From: SAR202 cluster bacterium bin16
Lineage (GTDB): Bacteria > Chloroflexota > Dehalococcoidia > Lucifugimonadales > Australimonadaceae
Assembly: GCA_002238425.1 (NCBI GenBank)
Contig: MPMJ01000001.1
Coordinates: 62,001-126,000, forward strand
DNA: 64,000 nt
Reading direction: 5' to 3'
The notes under the pieces are model-generated. The model worked only from the letters and a program-made list of their open reading frames with translations. It was not told where the DNA came from and searched no databases. Of this stretch, positions 16,595 through 25,789 are shown in pieces. Position numbers and translations under genes: made by a program. Every line of letters begins with the position of its first letter. The stretch's first letter is position 1.

Positions 16595-17257
16595 CTAGAG
16601 CTGCCCCCGCAGCCGGAGAAGGTCGAGGGTGCGCTGCTCTTCCGGGATGTCGTTGATTGACTGGAGCACGGCCTGCCGCTCGTCAACGGTAGCGTCGATA
16701 AGCGTCACGAGCGCCCAGCGGTCCTCTACCGTGAGCAGAGGCTCGAACGCAGGCATGAAGCCCTTTCCACCGGAGATGTTGCCGAACGTCTCGCCGGGGC
16801 TTACCTCAGTCGTGCCGGTGTCACGGATGACTATCACGCCCTCACCGTCTCCGAACGCGGGAGGACGGGTGACGTTGTATTCGCTGAGCAATCCACCCAC
16901 GTACCCGTCGCCGCCTCCAGTGAGCCCATGACAGGCCGAGCAGTTCTGTTTGTAGAGCAGGGCGCCGCGGTGCAGCGCAAGCGGATCGCCCGCGAGGGGG
17001 TTCTCCAATTCCGCGATGTTCTCGATCTCGTCAACGGAGATGTAGCCGCCTTCCACCGGGTAGGAGTCCTCAGGCGGCAGGAAGCGAGGCGGCTCCTGCG
17101 ACTTCTGGGACTGGTTGTAGTGCATCTCCTGGAAGACGTCGATGGGGTACGAACCCGTTGAACGGAAGGGGTCTCCCGGAGAGCATGCTGCAGCGATCGA
17201 CGCCATCAGCACGGCGGCGGTGAGCAGCAATAGGATGTTGCGGCGGCTGGTTCGCAC
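16595..17257 (-). CDS. actE: Monoheme cytochrome c lipoprotein, ActE of alternative complex III
   Basis: Protein of 220 residues. A lipoprotein signal ends at IAAAC25, so the mature protein is membrane anchored. One heme site, CSACHG (C106-H110), lies in a class I cytochrome c domain, with GFMPAF as the likely Met ligand segment. In alternative complex III, ActE passes electrons from the pentaheme ActA towards an oxidase or a soluble carrier. It follows actD by 7 bp and precedes the ccm genes. Confidence 0.85.
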   Translation of the reverse strand: MRTSRRNILLLLTAAVLMASIAAACSPGDPFRSTGSYPIDVFQEMHYNQSQKSQEPPRFLPPEDSYPVEGGYISVDEIENIAELENPLAGDPLALHRGALLYKQNCSACHGLTGGGDGYVGGLLSEYNVTRPPAFGDGEGVIVIRDTGTTEVSPGETFGNISGGKGFMPAFEPLLTVEDRWALVTLIDATVDERQAVLQSINDIPEEQRTLDLLRLRGQL

Positions 17258-17264
17258 GGGTTAC

Positions 17265-17777
17265 CTAGCCCTCTTCCCTCTTTATCTCTTCGGCGCCCGC
17301 GCCCTGAAGCGCGGACTCGGCAGCGGTAGCGCGCTCCTCGGGGCAGTCGACGATAACGCCGATGTATCCCTCGGTGATGCGCTCATCGTAGAGGCCAAGG
17401 TTACGGCGCGGCAGGCGGGACTCGAAGAGCACGCCGAGCACCGTGAAGATGATCGCGCCGAGCATCGTGTTCTCGTACATGATGATGGTCATGGGCGGGA
17501 TGCTGAGCAGCGGCTTGCCGCCGGTGACCAGCGGGTAGGAGATCTGCGTACCGGCCGTCCACAGCAGGCCGATGGCGAATCCGACCAGCGCGCCCACCAG
17601 CGGGAACATGTACAACCGCATCTCAGGCTCGTGTTCGCCGAACGATCCCTCCGGGAACGGGCTGCCGGAGTAGACGTCCAGGTCTTCGACGGGGAAGCCA
17701 TCTTCCTTGAGCTTGGTCATGGCCCCCGCAGCTTGTTCGGGGTCCTGGAACAGCCCCATCAGTTTCGTATTTGCCAT
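17265..17777 (-). CDS. actD: DUF3341 membrane protein, ActD of alternative complex III
   Basis: Protein of 170 residues with the DUF3341 pattern: an N-terminal soluble segment (LMGLFQDPEQAAGAMTKLKE), two membrane helices (about 56-75 and 95-120) and a C-terminal regulatory-like segment (GVIVDCPEERATAAESAL). ActD is a structural subunit of alternative complex III. It sits between the second NrfD-type subunit and ActE, the common order. Confidence 0.9.
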   Translation of the reverse strand: MANTKLMGLFQDPEQAAGAMTKLKEDGFPVEDLDVYSGSPFPEGSFGEHEPEMRLYMFPLVGALVGFAIGLLWTAGTQISYPLVTGGKPLLSIPPMTIIMYENTMLGAIIFTVLGVLFESRLPRRNLGLYDERITEGYIGVIVDCPEERATAAESALQGAGAEEIKREEG

Positions 17778-17799
17778 CGAACTCTCCTCGCTCCGCCCG

Positions 17800-19173
17800 C
17801 TAGTGCTCTTTCACCAGAGCAGGAATCACACGGTCGCCAACCTTGACCTCGTCTATCAGTTTCTGACCTTCCTTCTCCTCCCAGACGGGGATGAGCGGGA
17901 AGAACTTGCTGAACAGCATCAGGAGTAACGCCACCAGCGCGATGGAGCCGACGATGAGCGTCACTTCCACAGCACTCGGGCGGTACGTGTCGTACGTGAA
18001 CACCCACGGTCCCTTCCGCATAAGCGCGGGAACGATGATGATGAGACGTTCCAGGAACATGCCGACGTTCACCATGAGGCTCGTCCAGAGCATCCAGGTG
18101 AAGCTCCGTCTAACGCGCCGGAACATCCATAGTGGCACCGGGATGATGTACGAGAAGACGATGAACGCCAGGAACAGCCAGCTCCACGGCGGCTCGAAGA
18201 GGCGGAGGTGCCAGACGGTCATCTCTTGCTCTTCTTTCAACCACAGGGCGAAGACCAGGTCCAGCCAGAAGAAGAAGAGCCATGCGGTGGCGACAACGAT
18301 GAGCAGCCTAGCCACGGCGTCGATGTGCTCTTCCCAGATGAAGTTCTCCAGCTTGTACAGCTTCCGCATCAGGATCATCAGCGTGACGACCGCAGACACG
18401 CCTGAGTGAACAGCGCCGATAACGAAGTACGGCGCGAATACGGTCACATGCCACGACGGCACGAGGCTCACGCCGAAGTCCCACGACACGATGCTGTGCA
18501 CGGAGACGAACACCGGCAGGATAAGGGCCGAGAGCAGGATGCCCGCGATGCCCTGCAGCTTCCACTGCCGCGGGTTGCCGTGCCAGCCGAGCGCCAGGAT
18601 GCCGTAGACCGTGCGGCGCCAGCCGGTGCTGCGGTCGCGGATGATGGCGAGGTCAGGTATGAGCGCGGTGTATACGAACAGCGAACTGGACGTGAGATAG
18701 GTGATGATGGCGGTGGGGTCCCACACCAGCGGCGACCGCACGTCCGGCCAGATGCCGCGCGCCCAGTCGTAGGGGAACACCCAGTAGAAGATGCGCCACG
18801 GCCTGCCCGCGTGGATGAGCGGTTGCAGCAGCGAGGTCATCAGCGCGAAGACCGTCATGGTCTCCGCCGCGCGGACCATCGGCCTGCGCCACTCTGCCTG
18901 GCTCAGGCGCAGGATGGCGGAGATCATCACCCCTGCGTGGCTGATGCCGACCCAGAAGATGAAGTTGGTTATGAAGAAGCCCCAGAAGATGGGCTGCTGC
19001 AAGCCGGTGACGCCCAGGCCCTGGTTCATCATGAAGCCGAACGCGCTCGCCGCGCCCGCTACGATGAGCCCCAGGCAAGAGACTATGACGACCCACCACA
19101 TGGGCGTCCTGAACACAACATCCAGGAGCTCCCTGTTTATCTGTGCGTCGGTTAGTGTTCTGCGGTAATACAT
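17800..19173 (-). CDS. actF: NrfD/PsrC-type membrane subunit, ActF
   Basis: Polytopic membrane protein of 457 residues with about 10 spans of the NrfD/PsrC family. Signature stretches are FFITNFIFWVGISHAGVMISAILRL in the early helices and FVSVHSIVSWDFGVSLVPSWHVT in the middle, which are typical of the quinol-oxidising subunits of alternative complex III. Two such subunits occur; which is ActC and which ActF is assigned by order only. It starts 25 bp after the other NrfD gene. Confidence 0.85.
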   Translation of the reverse strand: MYYRRTLTDAQINRELLDVVFRTPMWWVVIVSCLGLIVAGAASAFGFMMNQGLGVTGLQQPIFWGFFITNFIFWVGISHAGVMISAILRLSQAEWRRPMVRAAETMTVFALMTSLLQPLIHAGRPWRIFYWVFPYDWARGIWPDVRSPLVWDPTAIITYLTSSSLFVYTALIPDLAIIRDRSTGWRRTVYGILALGWHGNPRQWKLQGIAGILLSALILPVFVSVHSIVSWDFGVSLVPSWHVTVFAPYFVIGAVHSGVSAVVTLMILMRKLYKLENFIWEEHIDAVARLLIVVATAWLFFFWLDLVFALWLKEEQEMTVWHLRLFEPPWSWLFLAFIVFSYIIPVPLWMFRRVRRSFTWMLWTSLMVNVGMFLERLIIIVPALMRKGPWVFTYDTYRPSAVEVTLIVGSIALVALLLMLFSKFFPLIPVWEEKEGQKLIDEVKVGDRVIPALVKEH

Positions 19174-19198
19174 CCGGCTGTTGTCCGTGCCTGTGCGG

Positions 19199-20578
19199 CT
19201 AGTGCGACTTGGCTATCACTCTTGCGTAGCGGTTCAGGTAACGCCTCACCTTCACGAGTCTGAGTCCCTCGCCGATCTCCCAGATGGAGACCACCGGGAT
19301 AATCTTGCTGACGAGCATGAAGAGCAGCACGCATCCAGAGATGGCGCCGACAATGATGAGCAGGTCCGGCGCCTCAGGCCACTGCGTGGCCGGGCGCGGG
19401 TGCAGCACGTGCTGGCTCGGGTCTGCGACCGAAAAGGCCGAGACGTAGAGCCGCACCTGATTGACGAGCGCTCCGATGACCACGCCCGTTCCCACGAGCG
19501 CGGGTCCCCACACGCTGCGGCGCACGGGGTTCCAGACCAGCGCAATGAGCGGGCCGATGAAGTTGAGGAAGAATGAGATCATCAGCGCGCCCCGGTACTC
19601 GTCCAGCACCAGCAGGCGGATGACCTCGCTCTCGCCGGGCTGGCGTCCATACCAGAAGGTGATGAAGCTCGCCCACCAGAAGTAGAACCAGAGCAGGGAG
19701 AACGACAGCAACGGCTTGGAGAGCGCCCAGAACTGTTCCACGCTGAAGTACTTCTCGTAGTTCCCCAACCGGCGCATCAGGTACATGGTGAGGAGCGTCA
19801 TGCCCACCGCGCCCTGCAGGCCGTTGACCACCACCGTCGCGGGGATGATGGCGTCCTTCAGCCCCGGTATGAGCCCGTGGTGGAAGTCGGAGATCATGAG
19901 CGTCTGCACGAGCGGGTACGTGAGCAGGTACATCGCACCTGCGAGCAACGAGCCCTGGTAGAGCACGCGCCACTGGCGGACGCCACCGACCCACCCGAGC
20001 GACAACCAACCGATGACGCGCTGGCGCGTCGAGTTGGGGAGATGGTCCCGTGCCGCTGCGAGATCGGGCAGAGCGACGCCCCAGAGCAGGGCGAGGCCGA
20101 TGAACGCCAGTGTGCCGTAGCCGATGACGTCCCACACGCCGGGGGCGCCCAACGGGAATTCGAACCAGATGCTGAGCCTGCCGTCTATGGAAGGCAACGC
20201 GATGAGTGCGGGGATGAGCATCAGCACGACGAGCAGGCCAGTGATGGCCATGTTCTCCGTCACACGCGTGAGCGGCCGCCGCCAGTTCGCCTTCGCGAGG
20301 CGCAGCCCCGCTGAGATGACCGGCATGGCCGTGAACGTTGTGACGATGAATGCAAGCGTCGCGACGAAGTAGCCCCAGTTCGCGCGGTTCTCGTCGTTGA
20401 AGCCCTCCGAAAGGCGGATGATGAAACCGACGATGCCGAGGAGGAACAGGAACGCGAGCACGGTTACCCAGCCCCAGTACCGGTGTCCCAGGTCCTGGAA
20501 GCGGCCGAGCACGTCCCTCGCGACGTCTTGATGCGTCGGCAGAGGGCCGGCCGTGAATTCGTGTTCGCCGTTATGCAT
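19199..20578 (-). CDS. actC: NrfD/PsrC-type membrane subunit, ActC
   Basis: Polytopic membrane protein of 459 residues, paralogous to the gene at 17800, with about 10 spans. It carries the family pattern MLIPALIALPSIDGR and LMISDFHHGLIPGLKDAIIPATVVVNG. In alternative complex III, ActC works with the iron-sulfur protein ActB to oxidise menaquinol. The start overlaps the end of the iron-sulfur gene by 8 bp (ATGCATAA), a sign of translational coupling. Confidence 0.85.
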   Translation of the reverse strand: MHNGEHEFTAGPLPTHQDVARDVLGRFQDLGHRYWGWVTVLAFLFLLGIVGFIIRLSEGFNDENRANWGYFVATLAFIVTTFTAMPVISAGLRLAKANWRRPLTRVTENMAITGLLVVLMLIPALIALPSIDGRLSIWFEFPLGAPGVWDVIGYGTLAFIGLALLWGVALPDLAAARDHLPNSTRQRVIGWLSLGWVGGVRQWRVLYQGSLLAGAMYLLTYPLVQTLMISDFHHGLIPGLKDAIIPATVVVNGLQGAVGMTLLTMYLMRRLGNYEKYFSVEQFWALSKPLLSFSLLWFYFWWASFITFWYGRQPGESEVIRLLVLDEYRGALMISFFLNFIGPLIALVWNPVRRSVWGPALVGTGVVIGALVNQVRLYVSAFSVADPSQHVLHPRPATQWPEAPDLLIIVGAISGCVLLFMLVSKIIPVVSIWEIGEGLRLVKVRRYLNRYARVIAKSH

Positions 20579-21281
20579 GTGCGTCTACCTGCTTCAGGTA
20601 CTTCACGCTGGGGTTGGTGCCGAGCGCCTCGAGCACGCGGAAGGCGCGCTCGTCCTCCCACTTCTGCGAAACGCGAGAGTCGGGATTGTTCAGGTCCCCG
20701 AATGTCATGGCGTCGGTCGGGCACGCCTGCACGCACGCAGGGTTGAACGCCTGGTCCTCCACCTGTTTGCCGCCTCGGGTGCTCCGGCGGATGCGCTGGA
20801 TGCAGAAGGTGCACTTCTCCATGATGCCGCGCGTCCGCACGGTAACGTCCGGGTTCAACTGGTTCCGGAGGTCCTCCGGCCAGACCGGCTCCCAGTAGTT
20901 GAACAGCCGGGCGTGGTAGGGGCAGTTGTTGCCGCAGAAGCGTGTACCCACGCAGCGGTTGTACACCTGCACGTTGAGTCCCTCATTGTTGTGGTAGGTC
21001 GCATACACCGGGCAGACGGACTCGCACGGGGCGTTGTCGCAGTGCTGGCACAGGACGGGCAGGAAGCGCGCCTTGATGTCCGGGTAGTCCCCTTCCCAGT
21101 AGCGCTCCACTCGTATCCACTCGATGGCCCGGCCATCCAGGAATGCGGACTGATCGTTGAGTGGGATGTTGTTCTCAGACTGGCAGGCGATTACGCATGC
21201 CTGGCAGCCGGTACAGCGGTCCAGGTCAATGACCATCCCCCACTTGTGGTCTGCCCGTGTGCTCTGTGTACGCGTTGCCAT
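20571..21281 (-). CDS. Four-cluster iron-sulfur subunit, ActB2 of alternative complex III
   Basis: Ferredoxin-like protein of 236 residues with four Cys groups in the order seen in PsrB/NrfC-type subunits: CTGCQACVIAC, then CQHCDNAPC with VCP, then CVGTRFCGNNCP, and CTFCIQRI with CVQACP. These hold three [4Fe-4S] and probably one [3Fe-4S] cluster. In many organisms this domain is fused to the molybdopterin-like domain as ActB; here they are separate genes. Start ATG 21281 has AGGA upstream; a longer frame before MATRTQ is spurious. Confidence 0.9.
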   Translation of the reverse strand: MATRTQSTRADHKWGMVIDLDRCTGCQACVIACQSENNIPLNDQSAFLDGRAIEWIRVERYWEGDYPDIKARFLPVLCQHCDNAPCESVCPVYATYHNNEGLNVQVYNRCVGTRFCGNNCPYHARLFNYWEPVWPEDLRNQLNPDVTVRTRGIMEKCTFCIQRIRRSTRGGKQVEDQAFNPACVQACPTDAMTFGDLNNPDSRVSQKWEDERAFRVLEALGTNPSVKYLKQVDAHA

Positions 21282-21297
21282 TGCAGGTCCTGCTTTG

Positions 21298-23532
21298 CTA
21301 TGCCTTGTGCACGAATATGAGTTCTTCGCCGTGGAGCTGGCGAGCGGGCTCGATGCCCTCCAGCTTCGGAACCACCTTCGTCCGGGTAGTGCCGGAGATG
21401 CGCACTCGGGTAGCGCCCCAGGCGAATGCTCCGGTCTCTGCGTCTTCCGCGGGCTCCAGTATGTCCAGCACGTTCGCGCCACGCCGGGCCGCATAGCTCG
21501 TAAAGGCGCGGTGGCCCTGCCCCATGGGCACGGCGGCCACGGCGGGAGGCGTGGCGGGGTTGATGTACACCGATGCGCGGATGGTGCGGCCCGTGGCCGA
21601 CTCCACGATGACGACGTCGTTGTTCTTGAGCCCCATCTCATCGGCGGTGTGCGGGTTGAGCTCCACCCACGTGTCCCAGGCAGCACTGGTGATGGGGTCC
21701 GGCGCCGACTGCGCCCATGGCAGGTGCGAGTATTGGCCTGCGCCCACCCCGATGCCCTCGAACGGCACGAGGTGCAGCGGGTAGCGGTTCGGGTCTGCCG
21801 ATGAATCCGCCGGTGCGCTCGTCGGAAGGGCGGGAAGGTCAGGCCGGGAACCGTCCGCAGTTGCGCCCGTGTCCCACCAGCCGCCACGTTCCAGTGTCCG
21901 CTTCCAGAACTCGGCGAACGTGGGCTGTACGACGGAGCCGCGTCCCTGCGCGTGGAGGTCCTGCGCCAGAGCGCGTACCGCCTCACGCATGTTCTCCCAT
22001 GGCATGTCGGGCAGGCCGAGCTGACTCCCAGTCTGCAGCAGTACGTCGCCGAAGCTCAACGTGCCGTAACCCGGAGTGTTGTGGAAGCGGTTCACTGCGG
22101 GCTGCTGGAAGCCGATGGTCGTGTAGCCGGGGCCGGGGTTCGGCTCGTCCGTGCCCCACTCTTCCAACGGCGTGTGGCACGGCAGGATGAGGTCGGCAAG
22201 CTCGCTCGTCTCGTCAAGGAAGCTTGAGAAGCTGACGATGGTGTCGACGCTGCGCAGCGCGGCTCGGGCATCGAGCGCGCCGGGCAGGCCGTAAGCGAGG
22301 TCCGCCTCGCGCACCAGCACGGCGGTGATGTCGCCGGAGCGCATGTCGGCGAGCGTCTGCTTCCATTCGCGCAGTGAGGAAGAACTGACCCGCCCGCTGA
22401 TCGGTTCAGGGTTGAAGACGAGTCCACCGGGCCGGTTCACCGACCCGACGAGCGCATTGAGGGCGTAGACCGCCATCATGTTGAACAGACCGTTCACCTG
22501 GGCCGCTGCCGGACCGCCCCCCATGACGAGCGCGGGGCGATGCTTCTTGTCCGCCAACTCGTGGGCCAGCTCGGTAATCACGTGCGCGTCGACGCCCACC
22601 TGCGCGGCCACGCGCTCGGGTGCGAAGGCCTGTAGCGCCCTCGCTCCTGCTCCGCCTGTCAGCGCGGACGCCGCGTCCGAGTCAGCCGTGCCTTCGTCAA
22701 TCATGGTGTACGCGATCGACATCGCCAGCAGCCCCTCTGAACCGGGGGTTGCGTACACCCAGTGGTCGGCAGCGGCGGCTGTCGTGGAGTAACGCGCGCC
22801 AATGTGCACCAGGCGTCCTCGTGAGCGGCCGTCGCCCTGGCGGAACTCGCCATAGCCGCGCGAGAAGTGCGTGGGGTTGATCCAGGTGCCGAGGAAGTCG
22901 GCGCCGAAGTTGAGTATGTAGCTCGCATGCGCGATGTCGAAGTCGGGTTGTGCGTTCTGGCCGTAGAGCTGGCGCAGCGCCTCCCGAGTGACGCTTTCGC
23001 AACCAAGCGCATCGAAGCCCTGGAGCCGTATGCCGGAGCCGTCGGCGAACGCCTGCACGACGTCGGCAACACGCCCGCGGAGCAGCGGAGTCGCGAGCAG
23101 CACTTCGCTCGACGGTCGGTCGCTGATGATGGCAGTAAGGCGCTGGATGCCCTCTGCCCAGTCGATACGGCGGTACGGGCCGCCCTTGGCGATGCGGAGC
23201 AGCGGGTGCTTGATCCTGTCCGGGTGGTAGAGCGCCTGTAGCAGAGCCTCGGCGCGGATGCCGTGCTTGCCGGTGTTCACCGGATGGTCAGGGTTGCCCT
23301 CGATCTTCTTGGCACGACCCTCCATCACGCGGACGAGCAGTCCCTCGCTCGCCGCACCAATCTGGGCAGTGGTGGCGTAGTAGTTGTCTCTGCCGGTAAC
23401 GAGGTCTTCCGGCATCTCGACAGGGCTCTGAACCTGAATCTCGTGGTCCGGCACCCGGCAGCCGTTGAAGACGACAGCGCCTATGCCGGTCACGCCCGCC
23501 CATTTCAGAAACTGTCTGCGAGTCAGCGCCAT
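21298..23532 (-). CDS. actB: Molybdopterin-oxidoreductase-like subunit without cofactor, ActB1
   Basis: Protein of 744 residues with a Tat signal (LTRRQFLKWAG, 3-13). The fold is that of molybdopterin oxidoreductases (NPDHPVNTGKHGIRAEALLQ, LYHPDRIKHPL), but the N-terminal Cys residues for an iron-sulfur cluster are missing: the equivalent region reads TAQIGAASEGLLVRV. That loss is normal for ActB of alternative complex III, where the domain is structural. It faces the periplasm and lies between the pentaheme cytochrome and the iron-sulfur gene. Confidence 0.9.
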   Translation of the reverse strand: MALTRRQFLKWAGVTGIGAVVFNGCRVPDHEIQVQSPVEMPEDLVTGRDNYYATTAQIGAASEGLLVRVMEGRAKKIEGNPDHPVNTGKHGIRAEALLQALYHPDRIKHPLLRIAKGGPYRRIDWAEGIQRLTAIISDRPSSEVLLATPLLRGRVADVVQAFADGSGIRLQGFDALGCESVTREALRQLYGQNAQPDFDIAHASYILNFGADFLGTWINPTHFSRGYGEFRQGDGRSRGRLVHIGARYSTTAAAADHWVYATPGSEGLLAMSIAYTMIDEGTADSDAASALTGGAGARALQAFAPERVAAQVGVDAHVITELAHELADKKHRPALVMGGGPAAAQVNGLFNMMAVYALNALVGSVNRPGGLVFNPEPISGRVSSSSLREWKQTLADMRSGDITAVLVREADLAYGLPGALDARAALRSVDTIVSFSSFLDETSELADLILPCHTPLEEWGTDEPNPGPGYTTIGFQQPAVNRFHNTPGYGTLSFGDVLLQTGSQLGLPDMPWENMREAVRALAQDLHAQGRGSVVQPTFAEFWKRTLERGGWWDTGATADGSRPDLPALPTSAPADSSADPNRYPLHLVPFEGIGVGAGQYSHLPWAQSAPDPITSAAWDTWVELNPHTADEMGLKNNDVVIVESATGRTIRASVYINPATPPAVAAVPMGQGHRAFTSYAARRGANVLDILEPAEDAETGAFAWGATRVRISGTTRTKVVPKLEGIEPARQLHGEELIFVHKA

Positions 23533-23541
23533 TCGCTCTTC

Positions 23542-24117
23542 CTAGTAGTGGCACGTCGTGCAATCGGTCGGTGCCTCGTTGTCGCGGTGGCAGTCGACGC
23601 AATCGCGCATCTTCAAGTTTCGGACCTGCTCAACGACCTCCATGCTCGCGATGTCGCCGTGGCAAGTCGAACAGGAGAATCCCTGCTGGATATGCGGGGC
23701 GTGCACGAACTGCACGTGGTCGGGGAGCCGATGGACTCGCACCCAGTTGATCGGGTCCGGCCCTTCCAGCGGGTCTCCGATCAGTTTGGCAATCTCAGTT
23801 TCCGCAGTCGGAGAGTCGGACTCCTCGCCTGTGATCCGGGTGAAGTCGTGGCAGAACTGGCACTGCGCCACAGCGGGCACGCCAGCGGCCTCTTCCGTTG
23901 ACGCAATGCGGTGGCAGAACTGGCAGTCCAGACCGGCAGTGGTGACGTGCACCGTGTGAGGGAACGCTATCGGCTGCGTCGGACCGTCGCCGAAACCGAG
24001 GACCGCGGGAGGCTGCGACCACCAGGCCAGCACGAAGAAGTAGGCCACGAAGGCGAGAACCAGAGCTGCAACGAGACCGATGACCGGAACCGCTATCTTG
24101 ATCAGGGAGTTACTCAT
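23542..24117 (-). CDS. actA: Pentaheme cytochrome c, ActA of alternative complex III
   Basis: Protein of 191 residues: an N-terminal membrane anchor (about 8-31), then five CxxCH sites at 65, 86, 149, 173 and 186, with several spare His residues for bis-His ligation. Five hemes and one anchor match ActA. ATG 24117 was preferred to GTG 24126, three codons upstream; ribosome binding sites for both are weak. It is the second gene of the operon. Confidence 0.9.
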   Translation of the reverse strand: MSNSLIKIAVPVIGLVAALVLAFVAYFFVLAWWSQPPAVLGFGDGPTQPIAFPHTVHVTTAGLDCQFCHRIASTEEAAGVPAVAQCQFCHDFTRITGEESDSPTAETEIAKLIGDPLEGPDPINWVRVHRLPDHVQFVHAPHIQQGFSCSTCHGDIASMEVVEQVRNLKMRDCVDCHRDNEAPTDCTTCHY

Positions 24118-24143
24118 AGCTTGCACGCCAAGAAGCCCCGGCT

Positions 24144-24446
24144 CTACTGCGCCCCCCTGTAGAAGAGATCAGAGATGAAGTCCAGCCTCTCGATGAAGAG
24201 CGAGAGTGCATAGAACCCGAGTAGCAGGAACAGGACTGCTCCCGCGTACAGCGGGATGCGGATACGGCGAGCCACGTGCCCTGGGATGTCCCTCGTGATA
24301 GCGAGGGACGGAATCATGCCGTGGGCCAGGAGCATGCACGCTCCGAAGCCAAGGGCCGATCCGAGCAGGAACCACAGCGCTGCGAGGAGGTCAGCCGTCG
24401 CCGCCCAGTCAGATGCTGTTATAAACGTGGGGTCTGGGCCGGTCAT
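24144..24446 (-). CDS. Small two-helix membrane protein, first gene of the act operon
   Basis: Protein of 100 residues with two membrane helices (about 20-45 and 65-85). I do not recognise a conserved motif. Chloroflexus-type alternative complex III has a small membrane subunit (ActG), and position and size make that a candidate. It is the first gene after the promoter at 24567-24594. Confidence 0.6.
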   Translation of the reverse strand: MTGPDPTFITASDWAATADLLAALWFLLGSALGFGACMLLAHGMIPSLAITRDIPGHVARRIRIPLYAGAVLFLLLGFYALSLFIERLDFISDLFYRGAQ

Positions 24447-24566
24447 TTACATCGTCCGAGGGCCTGCGTTTTCAACAGCGTCGCCGGAAGCCCTGCCTGC
24501 TTCTGGATTGGGCGGAGAGACGCTGTGCGAACATACCATCGGCGATCCTCCCGCCAGGAAGAGCAC

Positions 24567-24594
24567 GTTAAACCACCTCTAGGGTGGGTGTCAA
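24567..24594 (-). promoter_or_regulatory. Sigma-70-type promoter of the act-ccm operon with a dyad in the spacer
   Basis: On the minus strand TTGACA (24594-24589), 16-nt spacer, TTTAAC (24572-24567). The spacer contains CCACC-5-GGTGG (24573-24587), a possible operator. The leader to the first gene is about 110 nt. The rest of the 24447-24759 gap shows no gene. Confidence 0.7.
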
Positions 24595-24759
24595 CAGTTT
24601 GTGATGAATTTCGCACACGGGTTGGGCAGATGCACTGAGACGCTCGATCCCCGAGACCTCCGGCGTCCCCTCTTCAGTGGATACGGGCACTTGCAATCCC
24701 CCGGCATCCGCCTACAATTGTTCGTCGCGGCCAGCTTGGCCGCAGGAGCGCAGCAGACG

Positions 24760-25047
24760 ATGGCAGGCCAGAACGAAGCGACCGCCCGAAACACCGTAAC
24801 CCGTCGCGGCTTCCTGAAACGCGTTGCTTTGGTAGGCGCGGCGGCCTCCGCGTTGGGCATCCTCTCCAGGGGGCGCATCGGTGGCATCGGACAGCAGGGA
24901 CGCTCCACTCCTGCCGACCTTCCAGGCGCAGGCTCCATCTTCCAGCCCCGCGGCGACTCGCGGATCCAGCCTGAGCGTTACGAATCGCGCTTATTTTCGT
25001 TCATTCGTAAGGAACGCGTCGCAGATACCCCCCCTCACGGCGATTAA
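24760..25047 (+). CDS. Small Tat-signal protein
   Basis: Protein of 95 residues from ATG 24760, with AGGAG 11 nt upstream. A twin-arginine signal (VTRRGFLKRVALVGAAASALG, split here as TRRGFLKR plus a hydrophobic stretch) is followed by a short, Gly/Pro/Arg-rich mature part with no recognised domain. Short Tat-signal proteins next to respiratory operons can be anchors or chaperone-type partners; here it is divergent from the act operon. Function unknown. Confidence 0.55.
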   Translation: MAGQNEATARNTVTRRGFLKRVALVGAAASALGILSRGRIGGIGQQGRSTPADLPGAGSIFQPRGDSRIQPERYESRLFSFIRKERVADTPPHGD

Positions 25048-25189
25048 CATTCCTCTCTTCGTTGACGATGCATGAATCCTCTTATACGATGCACTTGGTT
25101 CAACTGATGCTGCACCAGTGCGGGGCAGCACACCGGTAGAGGGCGTACCGGCCAGCAAACCACGCAACGCTTGTGTGCGGAGGGCAGCC

Positions 25190-25633
25190 TTGGACAACAT
25201 AGACCGACGGATCATCGAGACGCTGCAGCAGGACGGCCGCGCCTCCCACGCGCAGATGGCCCGCGAGCTGGGGCTGAGCGAGGGAACGGCGCGCCGCCGG
25301 TTGGCCAAGCTGTTGCAGGACAAGGTCATCAAGGTCGCCGCGATCCCGGACCCGGAACGTCTCGGCTATCACACGTCCGCATTCATCGGGCTGCAGGTCG
25401 ACCCCTCGCGGGTCGAGGCCGTAGCCGATGAGCTATCCGAGTTGACGGAGGCGGAGCACGTCTCCATCACCACGGGGAGCTACGATATCTTCATCTGGGT
25501 GAACCTGACCAGCTCCGAGGCTCTCGCCTCGTTCCTGCACAACAAGGTGGGCATCGTGCAGGGCATCCGGCATACGGAGACGTTCGTGAGCCTTGAGACG
25601 CGCAAGCGCGCCCTCGGCGCTGGGCTCTTGTAG
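25190..25633 (+). CDS. Lrp/AsnC-family transcriptional regulator
   Basis: Protein of 147 residues, the normal family length. It starts LDNIDRRIIETLQQDGRASHAQMARELGLSEGTARRRL, split here by helix: an N-terminal helix-turn-helix, followed by a RAM/AsnC ligand domain (about 65-140; GYHTSAFIGLQVD, TGSYDIFIWV). TTG 25190 is the likely start because GGAGG lies 6 nt upstream and the family N terminus begins there; the frame opens earlier at 25118. The regulated genes are not clear. tRNA genes follow. Confidence 0.85.
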   Translation: MDNIDRRIIETLQQDGRASHAQMARELGLSEGTARRRLAKLLQDKVIKVAAIPDPERLGYHTSAFIGLQVDPSRVEAVADELSELTEAEHVSITTGSYDIFIWVNLTSSEALASFLHNKVGIVQGIRHTETFVSLETRKRALGAGLL

Positions 25634-25646
25634 CGGTCCTCTCCGG

Positions 25647-25675
25647 TTGACACGATTCAGGCCGCTCCGTAGCAT
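25647..25675 (+). promoter_or_regulatory. Promoter of tRNA-Phe
   Basis: TTGACA (25647-25652), 17-nt spacer, TAGCAT (25670-25675). The tRNA begins 11 nt after the -10 box. Confidence 0.75.
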
Positions 25676-25686
25676 GAAATAACCGG

Positions 25687-25762
<76 letters not shown>

Positions 25763-25789
25763 GGCTGTAAGGGCCCGGTGCTGGCACGA

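Noticed and set aside
21298-23532. Active molybdenum oxidoreductase (polysulfide or nitrate type)
   Set aside because: No N-terminal iron-sulfur Cys residues, and the surrounding act genes identify it as the non-catalytic ActB domain.
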